A DNA stretch of 64,000 bases from Flavobacteriales bacterium (GTDB lineage: Bacteria > Bacteroidota > Bacteroidia > Flavobacteriales_D > Sanyastnellaceae): contig CANGTU010000003.1 of assembly GCA_947456965.1 (NCBI GenBank), positions 44,112-108,111 of the forward strand, in the 5' to 3' direction. The position numbers were made by a program, and so were the translations under genes. Under the pieces are notes generated by a model that was not told the origin of the DNA, ran no database searches, and saw nothing but the letters and a program-made list of their open reading frames with translations. Positions 27,018 through 36,200 of the stretch are shown piece after piece. Position 1 is the first letter of the stretch. Every line of letters starts with the position of its first letter.

Positions 27018-27646
27018 TTGCAAAGATTTCTCTCGCATTGAATGTGCTCCTCGCAGCTGCTGTGGTGTATTTGTTTACGCGCCTTCCAGTAAGAACAACC
27101 CAGACGGCGGCCGAATCCGAACAGGCCGGTGGCAGTGTATTTCAAACCGGCGATTCCGTGCAGGCTCCTATTGTGGCGTTCGTCAACGGGGACTCCATCA
27201 ATGAGAAATACCTGTTCATCGTCGAGAAGACCAAAGGACTCGAGGCAGGCATGCGCAAGGCCAACTCCAAGGTCCAGGCTGAGTATGACAAGCGGCAAAA
27301 GGAGGTAGAGGAACTGATGCGCTATGCACAAAGCAAGGAGTTGCCCAAGGATGAGCAGGAAATCATCCAGGGACGGCTCATGCAGCTGGAGGAAGAAATG
27401 GCCCAGATTGAGGAGCGGGAGAAGGGATCGCTCCTGAAGCAGGAATCCGAACTGCAGGAAGAACTTCAGAAACGTGTGAATTCCTTCCTCGTTGACTACA
27501 CCCGGGAGAAGGGTATTGACTATGTGCTGAACTATCAGGAAGGGGTACAACTCATCCTTTATGGCAATCATTCTTTTGATGTAACCGGTGATGTGCTCCG
27601 TGGTCTGAATGAGGCATACGGGAAGGAGAAGGAGAAGCAGAAATAA
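27014..27646 (+). CDS. OmpH/Skp family periplasmic chaperone-like protein
   Basis: 210 aa. An N-terminal hydrophobic segment (about 5-22) is a signal or anchor. VAFVNGDSINEKYLF (around 55-70) is the short beta strand of OmpH/Skp, followed by a long highly charged helical arm (about 75-165, LMQLEEEMAQIEEREKGSLL) and the closing IDYVLNYQEGVQLILYG. Skp proteins form trimeric jellyfish chaperones for outer membrane proteins. It sits second in a three-gene operon. Confidence 0.85.
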   Translation: MIAKISLALNVLLAAAVVYLFTRLPVRTTQTAAESEQAGGSVFQTGDSVQAPIVAFVNGDSINEKYLFIVEKTKGLEAGMRKANSKVQAEYDKRQKEVEELMRYAQSKELPKDEQEIIQGRLMQLEEEMAQIEEREKGSLLKQESELQEELQKRVNSFLVDYTREKGIDYVLNYQEGVQLILYGNHSFDVTGDVLRGLNEAYGKEKEKQK

Positions 27647-27648
27647 CC

Positions 27649-28197
27649 ATGAGTCTGGCCGAACAAAAATTCCGGCAAAATATAGCCGAGTATATCCTCT
27701 TCATGTGGCAGATGGAGGATCTTGTCCGCGCTGTCTATTTCGATCCGGAGTCGCTGGACGATTTTATCCGCAGCTATACCCCCAGTCCAGAGGCCTTCGA
27801 AGCGGAAAAAAAATGGTTTCGTGATCTCGTGCGGAAGATGCGTAGCGAACGGGTGGAGCAGAAAGGCCACATTGGTGAGGTGCATGAGTTGCTGTTTGAA
27901 TTGAACTACCTGCACAATACACTGGTCAATGTGATCCGGGATAAGGTTTACCTTGATCTGTTCAAAGCCGCGCAGCCCCATATCCGCGATTACACGGCTC
28001 GTGCAGGAGGTAAAAGCGTGAACGATGTGGAGGCCTGCCTCACTGCCCTTTATGGGCTTCTTGTCCTCCGCCTCAAGAGGGAACCTATCAGCAAAGAGAC
28101 GGAAGAAGCTATGTCGTCCTTCAGCAATCTGATGGCCCGCCTGGCTCACCATTACCGTCTAATCCGTCAAGGAGAGCTCAACATCAATCTGAACTAA
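27649..28197 (+). CDS. DUF4924 family protein
   Basis: 182 aa, all-helical, soluble. The N-terminus with NIAEYILFMWQMEDLVRAV and a later ELNYLHNTLVNVIRD match DUF4924, a Bacteroidota-restricted family without known function. It follows ompH by 2 nt and is the last gene before a strong hairpin terminator. Confidence 0.8.
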   Translation: MSLAEQKFRQNIAEYILFMWQMEDLVRAVYFDPESLDDFIRSYTPSPEAFEAEKKWFRDLVRKMRSERVEQKGHIGEVHELLFELNYLHNTLVNVIRDKVYLDLFKAAQPHIRDYTARAGGKSVNDVEACLTALYGLLVLRLKREPISKETEEAMSSFSNLMARLAHHYRLIRQGELNINLN

Positions 28198-28214
28198 GCT
28201 GGGCATTATGAGAA

Positions 28215-28236
28215 AAGGCGGCCTCATGGCCGCCTT
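28215..28236. terminator. Hairpin terminator after the OmpH/DUF4924 operon
   Basis: AAGGCGGCC, loop TCAT, GGCCGCCTT: a perfect 9-bp GC-rich stem 18 nt after the DUF4924 stop. The 3' side has only a short TT, the 5' side AAAA, so it may act in both directions between two convergent operons. Confidence 0.75.
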
Positions 28237-28273
28237 AAATTCCGGTGTGGAGTGGTGATCTGACGTGTAGGCA

Positions 28274-28849
28274 TCAGGAGAGCAGCCTCTGCCTCAGGAT
28301 AAACTCAAACTGCTGGTTCTGGCGCACAAGCTTCCGAAGGGTCTTTTCCCGCTCAAGTTGCTCTCTGCACTGCTCCCATGCGTCCTCAATCATCCTGGAG
28401 ATATCCTGCATATTGAACGGCTTGGTGAGCACGCCGAATACCTTTCCTTTATTGATCGCCTCTACTACAGGTACCATTTCTGTGTACCCGGTGAGCAGGA
28501 TGCGTTGAACGCCGGGGAAATCACAGTACAGGCTTTCCAGAAATTCCACTCCGCTCATGCTGGGCATATTGTGATCGGCGATGGCAATCTGGATGCCCTC
28601 CGCTTCAATCATGTTATACGCCTGCACGGGATTAGAAGCAGTGAAAACCTCAAACTGATCCCGGAAATTGGCCTTGAAAGAGTCCAGATTGGCTTGATCA
28701 TCATCCAGATACAATACGCGCGGCCTGGAGTCCAAATCCGTCGCATTGACGGAGTTATTAGGGTGGTTCAGAGTCATGTGGGGGAGGTCTTTTAGCCGGT
28801 GATACGACTTGCCCGCACAAAAGGTTTCACCCAGTCTCTTTCTGGCCAT
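28274..28849 (-). CDS. Response regulator receiver protein with C-terminal coiled coil
   Basis: 191 aa. The receiver domain (about 43-160) has the acidic pocket LYLDDDQ (47-53), phospho-acceptor Asp92 in ADHNMPSMSG, Thr120 in LLTGYTE and Lys143 in LTKPF. No DNA-binding or enzymatic output domain follows, only a helical tail (about 160-188), probably a coiled coil. The receiver resembles those fused to HD-GYP or cyclase domains. The start could be MTLNHPNNS at 28777. It follows the XRE regulator gene by 5 nt. No kinase is adjacent. Confidence 0.85.
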   Translation of the reverse strand: MARKRLGETFCAGKSYHRLKDLPHMTLNHPNNSVNATDLDSRPRVLYLDDDQANLDSFKANFRDQFEVFTASNPVQAYNMIEAEGIQIAIADHNMPSMSGVEFLESLYCDFPGVQRILLTGYTEMVPVVEAINKGKVFGVLTKPFNMQDISRMIEDAWEQCREQLEREKTLRKLVRQNQQFEFILRQRLLS

Positions 28850-28854
28850 GGTCT

Positions 28855-29259
28855 TCAGGAATTATTGCTGGCCCGTTTCCCCTGTCCGGACTGCACGTCA
28901 CGTCCCAAAGCACGCAGGATTTCCTTCAGGCATGCATCTGTTTGGTGCTGTTGCTCCAACAAGTGAGCAATGAGTTCTTCCTGCTGGGCCAGCAGCGCAC
29001 TTACCTGAACCTCCCGATGAAAGGAGGACGCCCGTCCCCCCGACCGGGTAGTGTAAGACTCCTCCGGCTCACGGAACATGAGCGTCGACATGCTCACCTT
29101 GTAAAGGGTACACAACCTCCGCAGATCCTCAATACGGGCATGGCGGTGGCCATTTTCCATCCGGCTGTACTCGGGCTGGGAGATTCCCAATTGACCGGCG
29201 ATATACTCCTGCTTGTAATCGTGCAGGATGCGCAACTCCCTGATTTTTGGATACAACAT
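28855..29259 (-). CDS. XRE-family helix-turn-helix regulator
   Basis: 134 aa from MLYPKIREL. The HTH_XRE domain covers about 3-60 (LRILHDYKQEYIAGQLGISQ with PEYSRMENG as the recognition-helix end). The C-terminal half is Gln/Leu-rich and probably a coiled coil (LLAQQEELIAHLLEQQ) that may dimerise or contact the partner receiver protein encoded 5 nt downstream. A 12-codon longer start (29295) is less likely because the alignment-like part begins at LYPKIR. Confidence 0.85.
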   Translation of the reverse strand: MLYPKIRELRILHDYKQEYIAGQLGISQPEYSRMENGHRHARIEDLRRLCTLYKVSMSTLMFREPEESYTTRSGGRASSFHREVQVSALLAQQEELIAHLLEQQHQTDACLKEILRALGRDVQSGQGKRASNNS

Positions 29260-29372
29260 AATGAATTGTTTTGGTAAGGTAATTAGGTCATTCACAAGGA
29301 ATCAGGCCTTTACCTGCTCCTCGTCTGAACCAAATTTGATTAACGGTATATTCATCATGTATTTAATTCGAA

Positions 29373-30236
29373 TTATTCGGAATAAGTGGCTGCCCCCCCT
29401 CCAGTCGGTAGTGGTGATATCCACAGCCCGCATTCGGCGATATGCTTGATGCTGACAGGATCCATCAGCCGATGACCAAGAGCAACGGCATGGATCATAC
29501 CGACGCGCCCCAGCATACGGGCAAAGCGCTGACCGAGGCGCAACGGGATAATGGAATCATACTGTCCAAAGAGGAAATGCACGGGCATGCCAGTGCGGCG
29601 GATCTCCCGGGCAAGCATCCGGAGGTCGGGGAACATGCGGCGATACGTGAGCCAGCAATAATAGACCTGCTCGCGTTTTTCACGGGAATCCAGATGGACA
29701 TGGACAAACCGGTAGAGCTTGTCGGACAGCAACCCGATCCGGTTCAATACCCTTGCTGCCCTGAACAGCCAGGCTGGATTGCGAATGATGGAACGGTAAA
29801 GAGCACGGCCCGCAGCAGTGCCGCTGGCAAACATATACAGCCGGTTGCGCTTAAGCCCGTCGGGGGCCAGAAGCAGCATCCGATCTACCCGGTCAGCCAG
29901 CGAAAGACAGGTCACCATAGCCACCCGCCCCCCCATGCTGTAACCCAACAAGCTGAAGCGATCTACCTTCCACTCCTGAAGCAGAGCCAGAACGAGGAAA
30001 CGCCATTCCTCCTGCCGGAGAGGATCACGAAGAAGCCGGTCGGCCGGAAACACACTCCTGCCATGTCCAAAGAGGTGAATACAGATCATGCGCTCTCCCC
30101 GGCTGAGCAAGGGAAGAAAAACTTCAAAATCAGCAGCTGTGCGGCCAAATCCGTGAAAGCAGAGCCAAGTCACAGGACCATCACCATATACGCGGTACTC
30201 CACAGAAAGCCCACCGTGGGTTATCATGCCCTCCAT
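29373..30236 (-). CDS. Alpha/beta hydrolase
   Basis: 287 aa from the ATG at 30236 (MEGMITHGG). Oxyanion loop CFHGFGRTAADF (26-37), nucleophile elbow GYSMGG with Ser100, Asp227 in FGQYDSIIP and His255 in ALGHRLM give a complete triad. Substrate unknown; esterase or lactonase activity is possible. The frame stays open 49 codons upstream, but that GC-rich part overlaps the divergent carB regulatory region and looks non-coding. Confidence 0.85.
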   Translation of the reverse strand: MEGMITHGGLSVEYRVYGDGPVTWLCFHGFGRTAADFEVFLPLLSRGERMICIHLFGHGRSVFPADRLLRDPLRQEEWRFLVLALLQEWKVDRFSLLGYSMGGRVAMVTCLSLADRVDRMLLLAPDGLKRNRLYMFASGTAAGRALYRSIIRNPAWLFRAARVLNRIGLLSDKLYRFVHVHLDSREKREQVYYCWLTYRRMFPDLRMLAREIRRTGMPVHFLFGQYDSIIPLRLGQRFARMLGRVGMIHAVALGHRLMDPVSIKHIAECGLWISPLPTGGGAATYSE

Positions 30237-30317
30237 GCCCACAAGGTAAGGGCGACCGGCCGCCGGCCGTGAACCGGATGTTGAAATCTGGCCTTGCCGC
30301 CCCAGCCCGGACACCCC

Positions 30318-30325
30318 TATTTTCG
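30318..30325 (+). promoter_or_regulatory. Possible -7 promoter box for carB
   Basis: TATTTTCG, one mismatch from TAnnTTTG, about 80 nt before the carB ATG. If used, the carB leader would contain the inverted repeat at 30377-30393. Confidence 0.3.
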
Positions 30326-30376
30326 CGAACGCAATCCTGGCGCAAGGTGAATGACCTCCTCCTGCGGCAGTTCCCG

Positions 30377-30393
30377 CCGGCACACTGTGCCGG
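30377..30393. repeat. Perfect inverted repeat just before carB
   Basis: CCGGCACA, C, TGTGCCGG: an 8-bp perfect inverted repeat with a one-base centre, followed by a run of ten A and the carB ATG at 30405. It could be an operator or an RNA hairpin near the ribosome binding region. A palindrome of this size is expected about once per window by chance, so the position is the main argument. Confidence 0.35.
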
Positions 30394-30404
30394 ATAAAAA
30401 AAAA

Positions 30405-33221
30405 ATGCCCAAAGACTCAAGCATTCGCTCGGTTCTCATCATCGGATCCGGGCCCATCGTCATAGGCCAGGCCTGCGAATTTGACTACTCCGGCTCACAG
30501 GCCGCCCGATCCCTCCGCGAAGAAGGGATACAGATCACTCTGATCAACAGCAATCCAGCCACAATCATGACGGATAAAGTTGTGGCGGACCATGTGTACC
30601 TCCTTCCGCTGGAACCCGCCAGCATTGAAACCATCCTCAAGGAACAGAAAATCGACGCTGTATTACCTACCATGGGGGGACAGACGGCCCTTAACCTGGC
30701 CATCCAGTGTGAAGAGATGGGACTTTGGGAAGACTACGGAGTGCGGATGATCGGGGTAGACACCCGGGCCATCGAAATCACCGAAAACCGGGAAGCGTTC
30801 CGCAACCTGATGGAACAAATAGGCGTGCCCATGGCTCCTCAATTGACGGCCAAGAGCTTTCTGGAGGGGAAAGAAATCGCCCAGGAATTCGGATTCCCCC
30901 TCTGCATCAGACCTTCCTATACCCTCGGTGGATCAGGAGCTTCGCTGGTGTATAATCAGTCTGACTTCGACCGCCTCCTGACTCGCGGACTTCACCTTTC
31001 CCCGATCCATGAGGTCATGATTGACAAAGCCCTCATCGGATGGAAGGAGTTTGAACTTGAGCTGCTCCGCGACAGCAATGACAACGTAGCCATCATCTGC
31101 AGCATCGAGAACTTCGACCCGCTGGGTATCCATACTGGTGACAGCATCACTGTGGCCCCGGCCATGACGCTGAGCGACAGAACCTATCAGAAGATGCGCG
31201 ACATGGCCATCCGCATGATGCGGGCCATCGGCAACTTCGCAGGCGGCTGCAATGTGCAGTTTGCCGTAAGCCCCGACGAACGAGAGGATATCATCGCCAT
31301 TGAAATCAATCCCCGAGTATCCCGGTCATCAGCGCTCAGCTCAAAAGCTACCGGCTATCCTATTGCCAAAATCGCATCCAAACTGGCCATCGGCTACCAC
31401 CTCGATGAACTCCAGAACCAAATCACCAAATCCACCTCAGCATTCTTCGAACCGACGCTGGATTATGTCATCGTGAAAATTCCCCGATGGAACTTCGATA
31501 AATTCCCGGGAAGCAACCGCACGGTGGGATTGCAAATGAAGAGCGTCGGAGAAGTGATGGGTATCGGACGTAGCTTCCAGGAAGCCCTGCAGAAGGCCTG
31601 CCAATCGCTCGAAATCAACCGCAATGGTTTGGGCGCCGACGGGCGTGAGCTGCGGGACCAGGATCAGATACTCCATTCGCTGGAACACCCGAGCTGGAAC
31701 CGCCTGTTCCATATCTATGATGCCATCAAACTGGGCATTCCCTTCAAGACGATTCAGGATAAAACACGCATTGACCTGTGGTTCCTCAAACAGATTGAAG
31801 ATCTTATCCAGCTGGAACGACGGCTGGAAAAACATACTCTGGATTCTATCCCGCGCGACCTGCTTTTCGAAGCTAAGCAAAAGGGCTATGCCGACCGGCA
31901 AATTGCTCACCTCCTTCGATGCCTGGAAAGCGAAGTGCATAAGAAACGCACGGAGATGGACATTAACCGCGTATTCAAACTCGTGGATACCTGCGCCGCC
32001 GAATTTGAAGCCGTTACTCCCTACTACTATTCCACCTTCGAGGAGGAAAATGAAAGCCGTGTCTCCGACCGTAAAAAAGTAGTTGTGCTCGGAAGCGGCC
32101 CCAATCGAATCGGACAGGGAATTGAATTCGATTACTCCTGCGTGCACGGTGTCCTCGCTGCCCGCGAATGCGGCTACGAAACCATCATGATCAACTGTAA
32201 CCCGGAAACCGTATCCACCGATTTCGATACGGCAGATAAGTTGTACTTCGAACCGGTGTTCTGGGAACATATCTATGATATTATCCGGCATGAAAACCCC
32301 GTTGGCGTCATCGTACAACTCGGTGGACAAACCGCCCTCAAACTGGCCGCCAAACTGCACCGATACGGTATTCCGATTCTGGGAACCAGCTTCGACGCTC
32401 TCGATCTGGCAGAGGATCGAGGACGATTCTCCAACCTCCTGCGCGAAAAGAATATCCCCTATCCTAAGTTCGGTGTGGTGGAAAGCGCAGAACAGGCGAT
32501 CACCCTCTCACGGGATCTGGGATTCCCTCTTCTCGTAAGACCGAGCTATGTGCTCGGCGGACAAAAAATGAAGATTGTCATCAACGAACAGGAACTCGAG
32601 CAGCACGTGGTGAATATTCTCCGCGATATGCCGGAAAATCAGATCCTGCTCGACAACTTCCTTGAGGGGGCTATCGAAGCGGAGGCCGATGCCATCTGCG
32701 ATGGGGAAGATGTGTACATCATCGGAATCATGCAACACATCGAACCTGCCGGCATTCATTCCGGCGACTCCTTCGCCGTGCTGCCCCCCTACAACCTGGG
32801 GGATTTTGTGATGACCCAGATCGAAGAACACACGCGCACCATCGCCGTGGCGCTGCAGACTGTTGGACTCATCAATATTCAATTTGCCATCAAAGACGAT
32901 ATCGTCTATGTCATCGAGGCTAACCCCCGGGCTTCACGCACTGTGCCTTTCATCGCTAAGGCCTATGATGAGCCCTACGTCAACTACGCGACCAAAGTGA
33001 TGTTGGGAGAAAAAAAGGTGAAAGACTTCGCATTCCAGCCGAAAAGATCCGGATACGCCATCAAAATTCCAGTATTCAGCTATGAGAAGTTTCCGGAGGT
33101 GAACAAAGAACTGGGACCTGAAATGAAATCTACCGGTGAGGCTATCCGGTTTATCAAGGACCTCCGGGATCCATTCTTCCGTCAGATCTATGCCGAGCGA
33201 AACCTCTACCTGAGTAAATAA
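30405..33221 (+). CDS. carB: Carbamoyl-phosphate synthase large subunit, without allosteric domain
   Basis: Makes carbamoyl phosphate from bicarbonate, ammonia (from CarA) and two ATP, for pyrimidines and arginine. 938 aa with two tandem ATP-grasp halves: IIGSGPIVIGQACEFDYSG at the start of the first and LGSGPNRIGQGIEFDYSC at the start of the second, each with INPRVSRSS / ANPRASRT metal-binding ends. E. coli CarB has 1073 aa; the ~130-residue C-terminal MGS-like domain that binds UMP and ornithine is missing here, as I recall is usual in Bacteroidota. The ATG at 30405 follows a run of ten A. carA is not adjacent. Confidence 0.96.
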   Translation: MPKDSSIRSVLIIGSGPIVIGQACEFDYSGSQAARSLREEGIQITLINSNPATIMTDKVVADHVYLLPLEPASIETILKEQKIDAVLPTMGGQTALNLAIQCEEMGLWEDYGVRMIGVDTRAIEITENREAFRNLMEQIGVPMAPQLTAKSFLEGKEIAQEFGFPLCIRPSYTLGGSGASLVYNQSDFDRLLTRGLHLSPIHEVMIDKALIGWKEFELELLRDSNDNVAIICSIENFDPLGIHTGDSITVAPAMTLSDRTYQKMRDMAIRMMRAIGNFAGGCNVQFAVSPDEREDIIAIEINPRVSRSSALSSKATGYPIAKIASKLAIGYHLDELQNQITKSTSAFFEPTLDYVIVKIPRWNFDKFPGSNRTVGLQMKSVGEVMGIGRSFQEALQKACQSLEINRNGLGADGRELRDQDQILHSLEHPSWNRLFHIYDAIKLGIPFKTIQDKTRIDLWFLKQIEDLIQLERRLEKHTLDSIPRDLLFEAKQKGYADRQIAHLLRCLESEVHKKRTEMDINRVFKLVDTCAAEFEAVTPYYYSTFEEENESRVSDRKKVVVLGSGPNRIGQGIEFDYSCVHGVLAARECGYETIMINCNPETVSTDFDTADKLYFEPVFWEHIYDIIRHENPVGVIVQLGGQTALKLAAKLHRYGIPILGTSFDALDLAEDRGRFSNLLREKNIPYPKFGVVESAEQAITLSRDLGFPLLVRPSYVLGGQKMKIVINEQELEQHVVNILRDMPENQILLDNFLEGAIEAEADAICDGEDVYIIGIMQHIEPAGIHSGDSFAVLPPYNLGDFVMTQIEEHTRTIAVALQTVGLINIQFAIKDDIVYVIEANPRASRTVPFIAKAYDEPYVNYATKVMLGEKKVKDFAFQPKRSGYAIKIPVFSYEKFPEVNKELGPEMKSTGEAIRFIKDLRDPFFRQIYAERNLYLSK

Positions 33222-33269
33222 TTATCCAGCAGCTGGAAGCGTACTTTCACCGGCAGGGCCAGATTGAAA

Positions 33270-36200
33270 TCACTGCCTTACCATCCGCCAGACCCATGGC
33301 TGCCCTCCTCCGCTCCACTCCAGGATATAGCTGCCGGCCGCCAGACTGGTGAGATCGAGCGCGATTATGCCACCAATCCTGAACTGATCATCGCGATAAA
33401 CAATCCGTCCGCAATTGTCCCGGACCACCAGCGCGCCCAATCCCCAGGTGTCTGAATGTATGGTGAGTAACCCTGAATTCGGATTCGGATAGGCGTCAAC
33501 CACAGGCGCTGAATGTGATGTTACATCTGTAACTACAATAGAAACAACTTCCTCACATCCATTCGCATCGGTCACGAAAAGCTCATAGCCCCCAGCCATA
33601 CCGGCGCTGTCCAACCCCTCTAACTGTGGTGATGTGGAAACCACCTCACCATCAGCCAGACGCACCCAACGGTAAGTGTAAGGTGGCACTCCTCCCGTCA
33701 CCTCAGGCAAAGTCGATCCACCCGGACTGCCAGATATGCCAACCGGAGTGACACTGGAAACCACCAATGGCTCGGGCGACGCTATTTCGAACTGGGCCTC
33801 CAGCGGTATCACACAATCACCGTCACGGGTTATGGTGACGGTGTAAATACCTCCTGCGGCATCCGTCAAATCTTCTTCGTCCGTGCCATCCGACCAAACA
33901 TAGATATTCGCATTGCTATCTGTGGTCAGATCAATTTGGCCATCGGGTAATGTAAAGCAACTCGACGGGGTAATTTCTGCCGAGAGGATTTCAGGTGTTG
34001 TCCAGGACTCGATATTCACCTCAATCTGCCCGCCCGTACACTGGGTGCCCAACGTGAGGTCGCAAACTGTGTAATTAGCTGCAGCAGTGCCTGTAAAAAA
34101 TGGATCTACCAGGAGTTGCACCACATGGCTTATATCATCCACCTGCCAGCTGCCTCCGGTATTTCCATAGACTGTGATAGACAAGGCACTGTTCGGATCT
34201 TCCAAATCGGAGATGTAGGAGTCCAGGTCAATGCTCCATACCGAACCGCTGCACGATGTGCTGCTCACGGATCCTGCATAGGGTGGATTGTTCTCGGCAC
34301 CAACAACGAGCTGCAGGATTCCTGTATCACATGCCCCACAGGGATCACAGGCAAGATAAACGACCACGTCTGTGCCGAGAAAACCATCATTGGGAATGTA
34401 TGTGAAACTGCCATTGGGCTGAAGGCTGAACTGACCATTGGATGCTGCGAGAATAATGGTGTACGTCAGGGGCTCGGGGTCCAGCTCGATATCATTGATC
34501 GCTACGCTTCCTGAGGTCAGCTCATTGACGAGCAGGTAGTGCACGTCATCATTGGCTATCGGAAGGTCATTTACGAAGATGACCACCAGGCTGAGCACCG
34601 CCGTAGCACACGCCCCGGAGGCATCACAGGCTTGATAAATGCACTGATCGGTGCCGAAGTAGTTCACCTCCGGAATGTAAGTGAATGCTCCATTCGGCTG
34701 CATCACAATCGTTCCATGCTGCGGTGTGGTGAGCAGCGTGTAGGCGAGGATATCTCCATCAGGGTCGCTGTCATTACCCGCCACTGTGCTGCTTAATGGA
34801 TCATCCTCCGTGGTGGCGAGTGCTTCTCCGACAGCCACAGGCGCGTCATTTACGGGAACCACCACAACAGTGAGAACAGCACTAACGCATGCACCAATGG
34901 GATCACACGCCACATAAGGGATGGTAAATGTCCCGTTCCAGTTCACCGGTGGGCTGAACTGAACGGCCCCGGCCGGAGTAGTTGTCCATACACCCACAGG
35001 CGGCGAAGAAGAAAAGGAATAGAACAGCGGCTGACCATCTGCATCATTGTCATTGACTGCTACTGAACCTGAAAGCACACCGTCTTCATTGGTGGTGAGC
35101 GTCTCGCTGAGTACAACGGGCGGCGTATTTGTAGATATGACCTGAATGGTAAGCGTAGCCATGGCACAGGCCCCGGAAGGATCGCAGGCCGAATAACCCG
35201 CTGACACCGATCCGGAAAAATTCAGGGATGGTGTGTAGGTATATGACCCATTGACTCCAAGTGTGAGTACTCCCGATGCGGGCGGTAACACGAGGGTATA
35301 GGTCAGCGCATCGCCATCCGAATCCGAATCATTGCTGCTCAAGATACCCGAAAGCGGGGTATTCATCAGGGCTGAATTGGACTCCCCAAGCACTATCGGG
35401 ATATCATTGACCGGCAGAATGACCAGCGAAAGCGTGGATAATGCGCATGCACCCTGAGCATCGCACACCTGATAGACGGCCTCAACCATACCGTGGAAAT
35501 GCGCAGGTGGTGTATACATAAACGAGCCGGAGATACCCAGATTGAGAATTCCCACAGCAGGCGCGGAGAATAGTGTGTAGGTGAGCTGATCTCCTTCAAT
35601 ATCGTTGTCATTGATCGCCACAGATCCGCTGAGCATCGTGTCCTCATTTCCAGTAAATGAATCGGGCAGCGGAAGCGGAGCATCATTCACTGGCTGGATG
35701 AGCAGACTAACCAAACCAGCATCACATGCATTGCATGTGTCGCAGGCCAGGTAAAGGAATGACACAAAACCGTTGAAGTTGGCGGACGGCGTGTAGGTAA
35801 ATACTCCTGTCTGCTCCATGGAAAGCAGCCCTTGGGATGGGGCCATCAGCGTGCTGAAGAGCAGGGGTTCGATGTCCACATCCAGGTCATTGCCCGCTAC
35901 TGATGCAGTGAAAGGCTGGTCCTCGGTCAACATGAACATATCATCACCGGCTACAGGAAGGTCATTGATCCATACGACCTGGACAGACGCTGTAGCGGAG
36001 CCACATAATCCTCCCGCATCACAGGCCTGGTAGGTGAAACTCACCCAGCCGCTGAAATGGAGAACGGGGGTGTAGGTAAATGAACCATTGGACTGCAACA
36101 CCAGGATACCGGATGCCGGTCCTTGCAGGAGACTGTAGGTGAGCGGCCCCGGCTCAGCATCCGAGTCATTCCCAGCCACCGAACTGTTTAGGATGGCATC

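Noticed and set aside
30405..33221. carB as a truncated pseudogene because the allosteric domain is missing
   Set aside because: Both ATP-grasp halves are intact and the protein ends cleanly at a domain border; short CarB is, as I recall, normal in Bacteroidota.
35723..35739. Perfect 17-nt palindrome CACATGCA-T-TGCATGTG
   Set aside because: It lies inside repeat unit 9 of the giant surface protein and encodes the CDTCNACD stretch; it is best explained by coding and chance.
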